NCBI GenBank assembly: GCA_963776675.1
Contig: CAVZNR010000049.1
Span: 124,001-188,000 of the forward strand
Origin: Hyphomicrobium_A sp963776675
GTDB taxonomy: Bacteria; Pseudomonadota; Alphaproteobacteria; Rhizobiales; Hyphomicrobiaceae
Length of the DNA stretch: 64,000 nucleotides
Direction: 5' to 3'
The notes under the pieces were generated by a model that had not been told where the DNA came from, did no database searches, and was given only the letters and a program-made list of their open reading frames with translations. This document shows, one piece after another, positions 1-7,859 of this stretch; position 1 is the first letter of the stretch; each line of letters opens with the position of its first letter. The position numbers and the translations under genes were made by a program.

Positions 1-717
1 GACCTGATCGATCTGGATGCCGGCGTTGTAGCTGTCGAGCGTGGTCTGAATGAGCTTCTGCACGGCCTCTTCGGTCTTCTGCCTCTCCTCGGTGAGGATG
101 GGCTGGATCTTGGACTGGCCGACGACCTCGCGCATGGCGCTCTCGGCCACCTCTTTCACCGTGGTGTCGGGGTTCTGGATGTTGAACAGGTACTTGGCGG
201 CGTCCCTGATCTTCCAATAGACCACGAAGTCGATGTCGACGATGTTCTCGTCGCCCGTGAGCATAAGGCTCTCGGCGCGTTCGTCGCGGGTGCCGGTTCC
301 GCGGGCCGACGAGCGCATGCCGACCTCGATGATGTTCTGGCGCGTCACCTTGGGCAGGCGCACCTCGTCGATCGGGTAGGGCAGACGGAAGTGCAGTCCG
401 GGCGGATCCTGACGCACGAACTTGCCGAAGCGCATGACGACGCCGAGCTCGTCCGGGTTGACGCGGAAGGTGAACGCCTGAAAGCCGATGAAGCCGACGG
501 CCAGCACCGCGATGAGGAACAGTGCCGGCCCGGGTACGCCGCTGCCGCCGCGCATGACCTGCTTAACCTTGTCCTGGCCGCGCTTGAGCATCTCCTCCAG
601 GTCGGGGGGTTGACCGCTGCCGCCTCCGCCCGGGCCGGGACCCTGGCCCCACGGGCCGCCGCCGTTGCCGCCGCTCTTCCAGCCGCCGCCACCGCCACTC
701 TGATTGCTCCACGGCAT
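1..717 (-). CDS. hflK: HflK, membrane protease-regulatory subunit (C-terminus outside window)
   Basis: HflK forms with HflC a large inner-membrane complex that surrounds and modulates the FtsH protease. The visible N-terminal 239 residues start at an ATG at 717 and show a Gly/Pro/Gln-rich cytoplasmic head, one membrane segment at about residues 60-80 (PALFLIAVLAVGFIGF), then the start of the SPFH/band-7 domain (NPDELGVVMRFGKF, PGLHFRLPYPID). The reading frame runs off position 1, so the rest of the band-7 domain lies outside. It follows thyA and folA in the same direction; hflC and a DegP-type protease usually come next in relatives, which is inference here. Confidence 0.93.
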   Translation of the reverse strand, partial: MPWSNQSGGGGGWKSGGNGGGPWGQGPGPGGGGSGQPPDLEEMLKRGQDKVKQVMRGGSGVPGPALFLIAVLAVGFIGFQAFTFRVNPDELGVVMRFGKFVRQDPPGLHFRLPYPIDEVRLPKVTRQNIIEVGMRSSARGTGTRDERAESLMLTGDENIVDIDFVVYWKIRDAAKYLFNIQNPDTTVKEVAESAMREVVGQSKIQPILTEERQKTEEAVQKLIQTTLDSYNAGIQIDQV

Positions 718-898
718 ATACGAGGTCCTTCAATGCGTTAGGGTTGTGCGGGGCGCCCGCCGCCGACGCGCGCGCCGTGCGCTCTCCGCGCATGGTCGCG
801 TTCCCCGATCCTCGGGGTAATGGAACGACATGCCTTATAGGACAGGCCGTCCCTCCAGCGCAAACGAGCTGCTAACATTGGTTTCCGGGGGCACGGGT

Positions 899-1435
899 TC
901 AAGCCGAGTTGGCCGTCGCCTGGCGCGCCTGGCCCTTTCGCTCCAGCATCACGAAGGTCGCCGCGAACTCGTCGCGCGGCCCTTTGGGCAGCGGCGCGCG
1001 GGCGGTCTCCTCCCACTGGCTCCAATCCACCTGCGGAAAGTACGCATCGCCTTCGGGGCGCGCGTGCACCTCCGTTTTGTAGATGAAACGTGCAAAGGGG
1101 AGCGCCTCCTCGAAGACGCCGGTGCCGCCGATAACCATGATCTCGCCCACGCCGCGCGCTTGCGCGCACGCACTGGCGCGGGCCAGCGCCGCCTCGAGGT
1201 CGCGCTCCACGATGGCGTCGTCGGGCTGGAAGCCGTCGTCGCGCGACACCACGATGTTGTCGCGCCCGTCGAGCGGCTTCTTCAGCGATTGAAACGTCCT
1301 GCGCCCCATGATGACCGGCTTGCCCATGGTGATGCGCCGGAACGTCTTGAGGTCGGAGGAGAGGTGCCAGGGCAGCCCGCCGTCGCGGCCGATGACGCCG
1401 TTCTCTGCGATGGCGACGACGAGCGAGATCATCAT
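899..1435 (-). CDS. folA: Dihydrofolate reductase
   Basis: Reduces dihydrofolate to tetrahydrofolate with NADPH, renewing the cofactor oxidised by ThyA, which is encoded just upstream. The protein begins MMISLVVAIAENGVIG and keeps the DHFR landmarks: GLPWHL substrate loop, the acidic residue in SSDLKTF (equivalent to Asp27 of E. coli), the NADPH-binding segments KPVIMGRRTF and IVVSRD, and the glycine pair in VIGGTGVF. Length, about 178 residues, is normal. An in-frame upstream start at 1474 would add 13 residues; I chose 1435 because family homology starts there, though no strong ribosome-binding site decides it. A second, shorter DHFR-like gene lies at 54202-54624. Confidence 0.93.
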   Translation of the reverse strand: MMISLVVAIAENGVIGRDGGLPWHLSSDLKTFRRITMGKPVIMGRRTFQSLKKPLDGRDNIVVSRDDGFQPDDAIVERDLEAALARASACAQARGVGEIMVIGGTGVFEEALPFARFIYKTEVHARPEGDAYFPQVDWSQWEETARAPLPKGPRDEFAATFVMLERKGQARQATANSA

Positions 1436-1597
1436 GCGCTGCCACCATTTCTCAATGTCCCCGCGCACCCGCATAAGACCGCTCGTTGATGCGACGTCGA
1501 TGCTGCCGCGCCAAGAGTGATTGCTGAAGCTTGCGTGGGTCCCGCTCTACAGCGCGATGACGTTAAGAATGGTAGACCGGCGTGCCCTCCCTACACC

Positions 1598-1620
1598 GTC
1601 ATCCCGGCGAAGGCCGGGAC
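1598..1620. repeat. Single arm of the GTCATCCCGG-type intergenic repeat
   Basis: The folA-thyA gap holds GTCATCCCGGCGAAGGCCGG, itself a short hairpin (CCCGGC...GCCGGG). The same opening, GTCATCC followed by C/G-rich palindromic sequence, occurs in the larger intergenic repeats near 7653-7819 and 8175-8309. This looks like a solo copy of a dispersed palindromic family. Confidence 0.5.
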
Positions 1621-1670
1621 CGACGCCACTATCAACATGCACTTCTGGCGAGCGGTGGACATTCACGCTA

Positions 1671-2465
1671 TCACACCGCGACGGGAGCGGCGATGTGCGG
1701 ATGCGGATCGTAGCCGACGAGCTTGAAGTCGTCGTAGCGGAACTTGAAGATCGACGTGACCTCCGGGTTGATCTCCATGCGCGGCAGGGCGCGGGGCGCG
1801 CGCTTCAATTGCTCGTCCGCCTGCTCCAGGTGGTTCGCGTAGAGGTGCGCGTCGCCGAACGTGTGCACGAACTCGCCCGGCTTCAGGCCGGTCACCTGCG
1901 CCATCATCATGGTGAGCAGCGCGTAGCTGGCGATGTTGAACGGCACGCCGAGGAACACGTCGGCCGAACGCTGGTAGAGCTGGCACGACAGCCGCCCGTC
2001 GGCCACGTAGAACTGGAACAGGCAGTGGCACGGCGCCAGCGCCATGTCGGGGACGTCGGCCGGGTTCCACGCCGACACGATCATGCGGCGGCTGTCGGGG
2101 TTGGTCTTCAGGGTCTCGATCACCTCGGCGATCTGGTCGATGGCCTGCCCGTCGAGGGTCGCCCACGAGCGCCATTGCTTGCCGTAGACGGGGCCGAGGT
2201 CGCCGCTCTCGTCGGCCCACTCGTCCCAGATGCGCACGCCGTTGCGGTGGAGGTAGGCGATGTTGGTGTCGCCGGCCAGAAACCAGATCAGCTCGTGAAC
2301 GATCGACCTCACGTGCAGCTTCTTGGTGGTCACCAGGGGGAAGCCTTCGCTGAGATCGAAGCGCATCTGGTGGCCGAACACCGACAGCGTGCCGGTGCCG
2401 GTGCGGTCGGTCTTGCGCGTGCCCGTGTTGCGCACGCGGGCCATCAGGTCGAGGTACTGTTTCAT
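1671..2465 (-). CDS. thyA: Thymidylate synthase
   Basis: Converts dUMP to dTMP using methylene-tetrahydrofolate, producing dihydrofolate that FolA recycles. From the ATG at 2465 the protein is 264 residues, the same length as E. coli ThyA, and starts MKQYLDLMARVRNTGT. Clear signatures are the RTGTG loop, HELIWFLAGDTN, the catalytic cysteine in MALAPCHCLFQFYV, CQLYQRSADVFLG with the phosphate-binding Arg, and the C-terminal DPHPHIAAPVAV. A start ten codons upstream (2495) is open but lies outside the conserved region. The gene lies between the CPBP gene and folA on the same strand and probably forms a folate/nucleotide operon with folA. Confidence 0.97.
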   Translation of the reverse strand: MKQYLDLMARVRNTGTRKTDRTGTGTLSVFGHQMRFDLSEGFPLVTTKKLHVRSIVHELIWFLAGDTNIAYLHRNGVRIWDEWADESGDLGPVYGKQWRSWATLDGQAIDQIAEVIETLKTNPDSRRMIVSAWNPADVPDMALAPCHCLFQFYVADGRLSCQLYQRSADVFLGVPFNIASYALLTMMMAQVTGLKPGEFVHTFGDAHLYANHLEQADEQLKRAPRALPRMEINPEVTSIFKFRYDDFKLVGYDPHPHIAAPVAV

Positions 2466-2512
2466 GCCGACAATATAGTGCGATTCATGGGACAAGCTGC
2501 AGGGGGCAGGCT

Positions 2513-3290
2513 TCAGGCCGGCGGCAGCGTCACCAGAGCCAGACCGATCATCACCACCGAATTATAAAGCGCGTGGCAGATAATGGTCACCCACAGGCTG
2601 CCGGTCCTGACGAGCAGCCAGCAGAAATAGAGCCCGATTGCCAGCACCTCGATGAGCCCGAACACCGAGTAGCCGGCGTGCAGCCCCCCCCACAGCGCCG
2701 TCGTCAGGATGGCGGTGCCGAGGAATCGGAGCCGCGTCTTGGCCAGCCCCGAGAACAGAAAGCCGCGAAACAGCAGCTCCTCCGACAGGGGCGCGCCCAG
2801 GCCGATCACCGGCATCGCCACCCAGATGGCGGCGCCGTCCATCAGCTGTTTGAAGGGCCGCAGGTCCTGGTAGACGACGTGCGGCGCCCAGTAGAGCAGC
2901 GCCGCCGTCCACACCGCCGTGGCGGCAAACAGCGGCAGCAGCGCCAGTGGCACCACACCCCAGCCCTGCGCCGGGGGCTTCAACGCCAGCACGTCGCGGC
3001 GGCGCTCGGCCGACAGTCCGCCCGCCAGCAGCGTCAGCACGATGATCCCGCCCTGCAGCCCCGCCATGAACAGCGGCGAGTTGCATCATCACCTGCTGGG
3101 CCGCCTCGCCGCTCGCTGACGTCGTCCCCGGCACGTAGCCGCCGGCCAGCATGCCGTAGCCAAACGATAGCGCGGTGCCGATCAGCAGCCCCGCAACGAA
3201 GATCCCCGCCCCCACCGGCAGCACCGACCAGGCCGGCCAGCCCGAGTTCGGCTGATACGCAGCCGGGCCCTTCGTGAGCGCGTCCAGCAT
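2513..3290 (-). pseudogene. CPBP-family intramembrane metalloprotease, frameshifted
   Basis: CPBP (Abi/CAAX-like) proteins are multi-pass membrane proteases. Two reading frames carry one protein. The N-terminal frame starts at ATG 3290 after a good GGAGGGAG ribosome-binding site and has a membrane segment (VLPVGAGIFVAGLLIG). The C-terminal frame has the family motifs SEELLFRGFLF (EExxxR), HAGYS and CHALYNS, with several hydrophobic helices. They join near 3075, where one extra base in the GCCGCTG context breaks the frame; removing it gives one protein of about 258 residues. The change may be a real mutation or a consensus error. Substrate unknown. Confidence 0.75.
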
Positions 3291-3421
3291 CGATTGTCTC
3301 CCTCCCGTCCCCCAACCGTTCGCCCGTGCCCCGTTGCCTGTAACTTGCCACGGCTGCCCAAGTTTGCCATCGGTGTTCGCTTGAGCCGTTCCTTCAGCTC
3401 GTTCGGCTACGAGGTCCGACC

Positions 3422-4198
3422 TTGACGTTGACCCGCCAGAGCGTGCGCGCCCTTTACCACAGCACCGATCGGCGCGCGCGCGCCTTCCGCTTCGCGCTGC
3501 TCATCTTCGACATCGTCTCGGTGATCTTCTTCATCGCCACGTCGATGCTGACGCAGCCGCATATCTGGATCTACTGGATCGACGCCCTGGTCGCGCTCGT
3601 CATCGTCGCCGACCTCGGCGCGCGGCTGTGGATCGCCAAGCATCCCTGGCGCATGTTCAAGGAAGTCACCACCTGGACCGACATCGTCGTCGTCATCACG
3701 CTCATTCTGCCGATGCTGTTCGACAGCCTGCTGTTCCTGCGGGTGCTGCGCGCGCTGCGCGTTTTGCGCTCCTACCGGGTGCTGGCGGACCTGCGCGCCG
3801 AATCCGACTTCTTCCGCCGCAACGAGGACGTGATCCAGTCGGTCGCCAACCTCGTGGCCTTCGTGTTTGTGATGACGGCGCTGGTTTACGTGCTGGAAGT
3901 CCATCACAACCCCATGATCAACACCTACGTCGACGCCCTCTATTTCACCATAGCGGCGCTGACCACCACCGGATTCGGCGACATCACGCTGGAGGGCACC
4001 TCCGGCCGGCTGCTGTCGATCTTTATACTTTTGGTCGGGGTGGCCCTTTTCCTGCGCCTCGTTCAGACGATTTTCCGGCCCCCGCACACGACTTACGAGT
4101 GCCCCGACTGCGGGCTGACGCGCCACGACACCGACGCCGTCCACTGCAAGCATTGCGGGCGGACGCTGCACATCACCACCGAGGGCGAAGGTGACTGA
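3422..4198 (+). CDS. Voltage-gated-type potassium channel with C-terminal zinc ribbon
   Basis: A predicted inner-membrane cation channel of about 258 residues. Hydrophobic helices occupy roughly residues 22-45, 50-70 and 85-105, followed by an Arg-rich helix resembling a voltage sensor (FLRVLRALRVLRSYR), then a pore region with selectivity-filter-like TTTGFGDIT between two more membrane helices. The tail holds two CxxC pairs (CPDCG and CKHCG, about 15 residues apart), a rubredoxin-like zinc ribbon. The start appears to be TTG at 3422 behind GAGG. Potassium selectivity is inferred from GFGD, a variant of GYGD. Regulation by the zinc ribbon is not shown. Confidence 0.82.
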   Translation: MTLTRQSVRALYHSTDRRARAFRFALLIFDIVSVIFFIATSMLTQPHIWIYWIDALVALVIVADLGARLWIAKHPWRMFKEVTTWTDIVVVITLILPMLFDSLLFLRVLRALRVLRSYRVLADLRAESDFFRRNEDVIQSVANLVAFVFVMTALVYVLEVHHNPMINTYVDALYFTIAALTTTGFGDITLEGTSGRLLSIFILLVGVALFLRLVQTIFRPPHTTYECPDCGLTRHDTDAVHCKHCGRTLHITTEGEGD

Positions 4199-4239
4199 GA
4201 GGTAAACCGGGCCGCACACGCGCCGCCGACATCCCCCGG

Positions 4240-4257
4240 AAGACGCGTCTTTTTTTT
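4240..4257 (+). terminator. Possible terminator after the channel gene
   Basis: A perfect 12-nt palindrome (AAGACGCGTCTT) runs straight into eight T residues about 40 bp after the channel stop codon. The stem is short and has almost no loop, so it may be weak, but it lies just before the ssrA promoter region. Confidence 0.35.
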
Positions 4258-4272
4258 CCCTCACACTCCCCT

Positions 4273-4278
4273 TATATT
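4273..4278 (+). promoter_or_regulatory. Candidate -10 element for ssrA
   Basis: TATATT lies about ten bases before the likely 5' end of the tmRNA acceptor piece. No convincing -35 box was identified. Confidence 0.35.
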
Positions 4279-4282
4279 GAAG

Positions 4283-4690
4283 GTGCCGGATTCGTCCGGC
4301 TATGGCGATAAACGCGGTCGTAATAAGCCGATCGGACCCGGGGGCAGTACCCGGCGCCTCCACCAAATGCCGCCGCCAGAAGGCACCGAGCCCAAGGCAG
4401 GCATGTTGGATGACACGCGAGCGGCGATCCCGCGAGGCGGCATCTGATGGGGGCGAACTAGGATCGACGAGGGTGTAAAGGGCTTAGCTTTTGCTCGGCA
4501 TGGTTCCGCCGTCATCGGGCCATTCAGAATAGTTGCCAATGACAACTATGCTGAGGTTGCTCTCGCTGCGTAATGCAGTGCGACTAACCTGAACTTGAAG
4601 CCCTTGCCCTTAGCCGGGTAAGGCGCGGTTCGGAGGGCACCGGGCAACAGAAGCCCTCCACTTTACCTCCCGGTCTTCCCGGGGAACTTT
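4283..4690 (+). ncRNA. ssrA: Circularly permuted two-piece tmRNA
   Basis: tmRNA rescues stalled ribosomes and tags the unfinished protein for proteolysis. The gene has the permuted alphaproteobacterial layout. The acceptor piece comes first and ends in CCCGGCGCCTCCACCA at 4365, with the conserved GGCGATAAACGCGGTCG upstream. The coding piece starts at 4449 with GGGGGCGAACTAGGATCGAC. Its first seven bases, GGGGGCG, pair with CGCCTCC of the acceptor piece to form the tRNA-like acceptor stem (one G-U pair). Bases 4366-4448 are the intervening segment normally removed during processing. The tag frame is at 4535-4573. The 5' and 3' limits are approximate. The adaptor gene sspB follows directly. Confidence 0.93.
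4535..4573 (+). other. tmRNA tag reading frame (ANDNYAEVALAA)
   Basis: Twelve codons starting GCC AAT GAC AAC and ending GCT GCG TAA encode ANDNYAEVALAA. The AND(N/E)NYA start is the part recognised by alpha SspB, and the final Ala-Ala is the ClpX-recognised end in known tags. Read directly from sequence; roles are established knowledge. Confidence 0.92.
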
Positions 4691-4767
4691 TCTCCTCCCC
4701 AAGCGTCGGGGAAATGTGTAATCGGGGGCATTCAAGTATTGCGTGCCCGGGGAACCTAGCGAGACCG

Positions 4768-5463
4768 ATGCCGGCTGAGCCGACGATCGACTACGAGAAG
4801 CTTGCGCAGGAGGCGATGCGCTCCATCGTGCGCACCGTGCTCGTGCAAGCCGCCAAAACCGGCCTGCCGGGCGAGCACCACTTCTACATCTCCTTCGACA
4901 CCGCCGCGACGGGCGTCGTCCTGTCCAAGCGCCTCAAGGACAAGTACCCGCACGAGATGACGATCGTGCTGCAGCACCGCTTCTGGGACCTGTCCGTCAA
5001 CGACGACGGGTTCGAGGTGAAGCTCACCTTCGACGGCATCCCCGAGCGCCTCGTCATTCCTTACGCCGCCATCCGCGTGTTCTTCGATCCGTCCGTGCGC
5101 TACGGCCTGCAGTTCGAGGACCCGGACGTGGAGCCGGAAGCGGGCGAGCACATGGCGCAGCGCTTTTCAGGGCCCGGCGGCCGCGCGGAGCGCACCAACG
5201 CCAACGGCGCGCGCGCGACATTGCGCTCCACCGCGCCGAAAAAGCCGCGCGTGCCGCGCAAGCCGAAGGCGGACAAGCTCGCTGCCGACAAGATCGCCGA
5301 TAAGACGGCCGACAAGGCCACCGGCACCGACACCTCCGGCGCCACGCCCATGACGCCGCGCAGCGCCACGCCCAAGACGCCCGACACCCCGCCGGCCGAT
5401 CGCCCCCGCCAGGACAACGGCGGCGCGCAGATTGTCAGCTTGGATGCTTTCAGGAAGAAGTAG
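4768..5463 (+). CDS. sspB: SspB, adaptor delivering ssrA-tagged proteins to ClpXP
   Basis: Alpha-type SspB binds the ssrA tag and hands tagged substrates to ClpXP. The start is set at ATG 4768 (MPAEPTIDYEKL), giving 231 residues; an in-frame start at 4714 would run back into the tmRNA end. Residues 1-130 form the folded domain (HHFYISFDT, LSKRLKDKYPHEMTIVLQH, FWDLSV, ERLVIPYAAIRVFFDPSV). A low-complexity Lys/Ala/Asp and Thr/Pro linker of about 80 residues follows, ending in IVSLDAFRKK, which fits the C-terminal ClpX-binding peptide of this adaptor. Its place next to ssrA agrees with its function. Confidence 0.9.
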   Translation: MPAEPTIDYEKLAQEAMRSIVRTVLVQAAKTGLPGEHHFYISFDTAATGVVLSKRLKDKYPHEMTIVLQHRFWDLSVNDDGFEVKLTFDGIPERLVIPYAAIRVFFDPSVRYGLQFEDPDVEPEAGEHMAQRFSGPGGRAERTNANGARATLRSTAPKKPRVPRKPKADKLAADKIADKTADKATGTDTSGATPMTPRSATPKTPDTPPADRPRQDNGGAQIVSLDAFRKK

Positions 5464-5503
5464 GGGTGGAGCGCAATTCCGCAACTGATCCGAATGACCA
5501 ATT

Positions 5504-5990
5504 ATGCAGATCGTACGGGGAGATTCGAACCAACCGACACTAGTCACAGCCCTGTTTAGTGGCGGGATCGATTCTACATCTTGCATCTGCCTCCTCAAGC
5601 AAGGAGGCTTCGATGTCGTCGGTCTATTATCGATTTCGGACAGCCGTCTGCGCACATGGAGCGCCAAGCAGTCGAGCAACTTAGCGAGCGCTTGGCCATT
5701 CCAGTTCAAGTCATTGATATGACTTCCAATCAATCATTCAGCAGCGGGGAACTTGAGGGAAGGAACGCCTTCTTAGTTCTGAGCGCCGTGCTGTTGGGCG
5801 GCTGCCATAACGGCCTGATCGCGCTTGGCATACAATACTACGATTGCTCTCCCTCTTTCTTGGATCGACTTGATCCTCTAGTGCAAGAATGCACTAATGG
5901 ACGCGTATCCGTAATCGCTCCTTTTCTGCATTGGTCCAAATACGACGTGTACAGTTTTTTCCTAAGCACCGGCATACCGCTAACAGAAAC
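5504..5990 (+). pseudogene. QueC-like PP-loop (7-cyano-7-deazaguanine synthase-like) gene, broken
   Basis: The 5' part encodes LVTALFSGGIDSTSCICLL, the SGGxDS ATP-binding loop of PP-loop enzymes. A second frame continues with IDFGQPSAHMERQAV, EGRNAFLVLSAVLL, IALGIQYYDCSPSF and STGIPLTET, which follow the QueC family in order. The frames meet near 5627, where one missing base in CTATTATCG (probably once CTATTTATCG) breaks the gene. The reading is cut at 5990 by an IS3-family element, losing the Cys-rich zinc site expected at the C-terminus. Sequence after the element (7220-7290) can be read CARGFDSLAI, perhaps a C-terminal remnant. Base composition is less GC-rich than neighbouring genes, suggesting acquisition. 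Confidence 0.75.
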
Positions 5991-6016
5991 TGACCTGAGA
6001 CCCTTCCTTCCTCCAC

Positions 6017-6898
6017 TCAGAGGGAGAGTCCCGGGCTGAAGTTTTGACCCGAGCTGGTGGTCACGGCAAGGGCCAGATGATGGGTGCGGAATTCCTCCGG
6101 TGTCCGGTTGGCGAGCGCGGAATGCGGCCGCACGCGATTGTAATCGTCACGCCATGCGGCGAGCACCGCGCGGGCCTCGGCGAGCGACGAGAAGGCCGTC
6201 TCGTTCAGGCACTCGTCCCGGAGCCGGCCGTTGAAGCTCTCAACAAAGGCGTTCTGTTGCGGCTTGCCCGGCTGGATGTAGTGCCAGTCGACCCCCGTTC
6301 CCTTGCTCCAGGCCAGGATCGCCATGCTGGTGAGCTCCGTGCCATTGTCGGAAACGCATGTCATCGGCTTGCCTCGGACCGCAATGATGGCGTCGAGCTC
6401 TCGCGCAACACGAGCACCCGATAGCGAAGTATCGGCGACGAGTGCCAGGCATTCGCGCGTGCAGTCGTCGACGACAGCAAGAGCGCGGAACCGGCGGCCG
6501 TCCGTGAATGTGTCGGAGACGAAATCCAGCGACCAGCGCTCGTTCGGACGCGACGGAAGCGCCAAGGGAGCACGCAGCCCGAGAGCCCGCTTGCGGCCAC
6601 CACGCTTCCTCACCTGCAAGCCTTCCTCGCGGTAGAGCCGCCGGAACCGCTTCTGGTTCATTGCCAAGCCTTCTCTCTTCAGCAGAAAATGCAAACGCCG
6701 GTAGCCAAACCGGCGACGCACTTGCGCCAGCTCCCGAATGCGAAGCCGAACGGCACCATCATCCGGGCGCAGGCTCCGGTAGCGCACCGTCGACCGGTCA
6801 ACACCTAAGACTTGGCATGCCCGCCGCTCGCTCACCTCGTGTGTCGTGCACACGTGAACCACGACCTGCCGTTTAGCGGCGGGCGTCACCACTTTCGG
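6017..6898 (-). CDS. IS3-family transposase OrfB (DDE integrase core)
   Basis: This is the catalytic half of an IS3-type transposase. Visible segments are the HTH_21-like region (VSERRACQVLGVDRSTVRYR) and an rve integrase core with the DDE residues in ERWSLDFVSD, CVSDNGTEL and FVESFNGRLRDE, ending with the usual HSALANRTPEEF. It lacks its own strong start; the frame is open upstream to 7033 and is most likely reached by a -1 slip from OrfA at CCGAAAG (about 6892-6898), giving an OrfAB fusion as in other IS3 elements. The protein looks intact, so the element may still be active. Confidence 0.9.
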   Translation of the reverse strand, partial: PKVVTPAAKRQVVVHVCTTHEVSERRACQVLGVDRSTVRYRSLRPDDGAVRLRIRELAQVRRRFGYRRLHFLLKREGLAMNQKRFRRLYREEGLQVRKRGGRKRALGLRAPLALPSRPNERWSLDFVSDTFTDGRRFRALAVVDDCTRECLALVADTSLSGARVARELDAIIAVRGKPMTCVSDNGTELTSMAILAWSKGTGVDWHYIQPGKPQQNAFVESFNGRLRDECLNETAFSSLAEARAVLAAWRDDYNRVRPHSALANRTPEEFRTHHLALAVTTSSGQNFSPGLSL

Positions 6899-7152
6899 CT
6901 GTTGATGTCCTTCAGGATCGCGTTGTCGAGCATCGTTTCGGCCAGAAGCTTCTTCAGCTTCCCGTTCTCGTCCTCGAGTGCCTTGAGACGCTTTGCGTCC
7001 GACACGTCCAGCCCGCCGAACTTCGACTTCCACTTGTAGAACGTCGCACCGCTGACCCCGTGCTTGCGGCAGACCTCTGCCGTCGGGCGCCCCGCTTCTT
7101 GCTCCCGCAGAATCCCGATGATCTGCTCTTCCGAAAACCTGCTCTTACGCAT
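6886..7152 (-). CDS. IS3-family transposase OrfA (HTH)
   Basis: An 88-residue DNA-binding subunit beginning MRKSRFSEEQIIGILRE. It has the HTH_Tnp_1 fold (EVCRKHGVSGATFYKWKSKFGG) followed by a leucine-zipper-like helix (LKALEDENGKLKKLLAE), and ends ILKDINSRKW at the frameshift window shared with OrfB. Length and motifs match OrfA proteins of the IS407 group. The start codon lies about 45 bp inside the inverted repeat. Confidence 0.92.
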   Translation of the reverse strand: MRKSRFSEEQIIGILREQEAGRPTAEVCRKHGVSGATFYKWKSKFGGLDVSDAKRLKALEDENGKLKKLLAETMLDNAILKDINSRKW

Positions 7153-7436
7153 CGTCCGTCTCCTCTCTGGAGGTTACGGACTCTACCCAAATCTGGAGGA
7201 GATCGAGGGTCTCAGGTCAGCGTTGCGCTCGCGGATTTGATTCTTTGGCGATATCAAGAACGCTTTGGACGACGGGGCGCACTTACAGAACAATGAATGC
7301 CCATCGGCTGTCCCTATCCCTCGCACTCCATACCTCCCTGACCTCGCCACCCCCCCGTCTCCCTTCCCCCCAGCGCCCCGGCCGCCTAATGTAGAGCGCA
7401 TAGAAATTTCTTCCCCAAAACCCCAGCGAGGCAGCC

Positions 7437-7628
7437 ATGACGGCCAAGACTTATTCGCTGCTCGCAGCCATCATCTTCTCCATCATCGCGATCCTGCAGC
7501 TGGCGCGCGCGGTCAGCGCCTGGGAGGTCACGGTGGGAACGACCGTGATGCCGGTGTGGCCGAGCTGGGTCGCCTTTGCCGTCGCCGGCACGCTGGCGTT
7601 TCTCGGGTTTTCCGCCGCGCGGAGGTGA
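7437..7628 (+). CDS. Small two-helix membrane protein, function unknown
   Basis: A 63-residue protein with two hydrophobic stretches, SLLAAIIFSIIAILQLARAV and WVAFAVAGTLAFLGFSA, linked by a polar turn (WEVTVGTTVMPVWPS). It starts at ATG 7437 after GCGAGGCAGCC, a modest ribosome-binding site. Hydrophobic, well-formed small proteins of this type are common in Hyphomicrobiales. I do not recognise a function. It stands alone between the IS3 element and a repeat-rich region. Confidence 0.6.
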   Translation: MTAKTYSLLAAIIFSIIAILQLARAVSAWEVTVGTTVMPVWPSWVAFAVAGTLAFLGFSAARR

Positions 7629-7652
7629 GGCGCGCCGCCGGCTCGTCGCTCC

Positions 7653-7819
7653 CGTCATCCCGGCCAAGCGACCCTCGGCCTTGATCCGAGGGGAGCGCCG
7701 AGCCGGGATCCAGCGTTAGATGTGTCGCAGACACCATAACGCAATGAGCCTTCGGCGCTGCTTGCGCTGGATCCCGGATCGCCTTCGCGTCTCATGACGC
7801 TCCGGCGTCCGGGATGACA
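7653..7819. repeat. Palindromic intergenic element (GTCATCCCGG ... CCGGGATGAC)
   Basis: The element opens with GTCATCCCGGCC and closes with GTCCGGGATGAC. Inside, CCGGGATCCAGCG near 7710 is inverted as CGCTGGATCCCGG near 7769. The nested inverted repeats make a long cruciform-capable or RNA-hairpin unit with no coding content, typical of dispersed palindromic families in alphaproteobacterial intergenic DNA. Confidence 0.7.
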
Positions 7820-7859
7820 GAAGCAAAGTAATCCCCGCTCTCCTCCGCGCCCTTACACT

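Larger units (their letters stand above)
5991..7219 (-). mobile_element. IS3-family insertion sequence (IS407-like), inserted in queC-like gene
   Basis: The element of about 1.23 kb carries two overlapping transposase frames on the minus strand. Its ends are inverted repeats: TGACCTGAGACCCT at 5991 is matched by AGGGTCTCAGGTCA ending at 7219, and further in, CCTCCA(N9)AGAGTCC appears at both ends. I see no clear target-site duplication: bases outside are AAC on the left and GCG on the right, so an adjacent deletion may have followed insertion. It lies antisense to the gene it interrupts. Confidence 0.88.
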
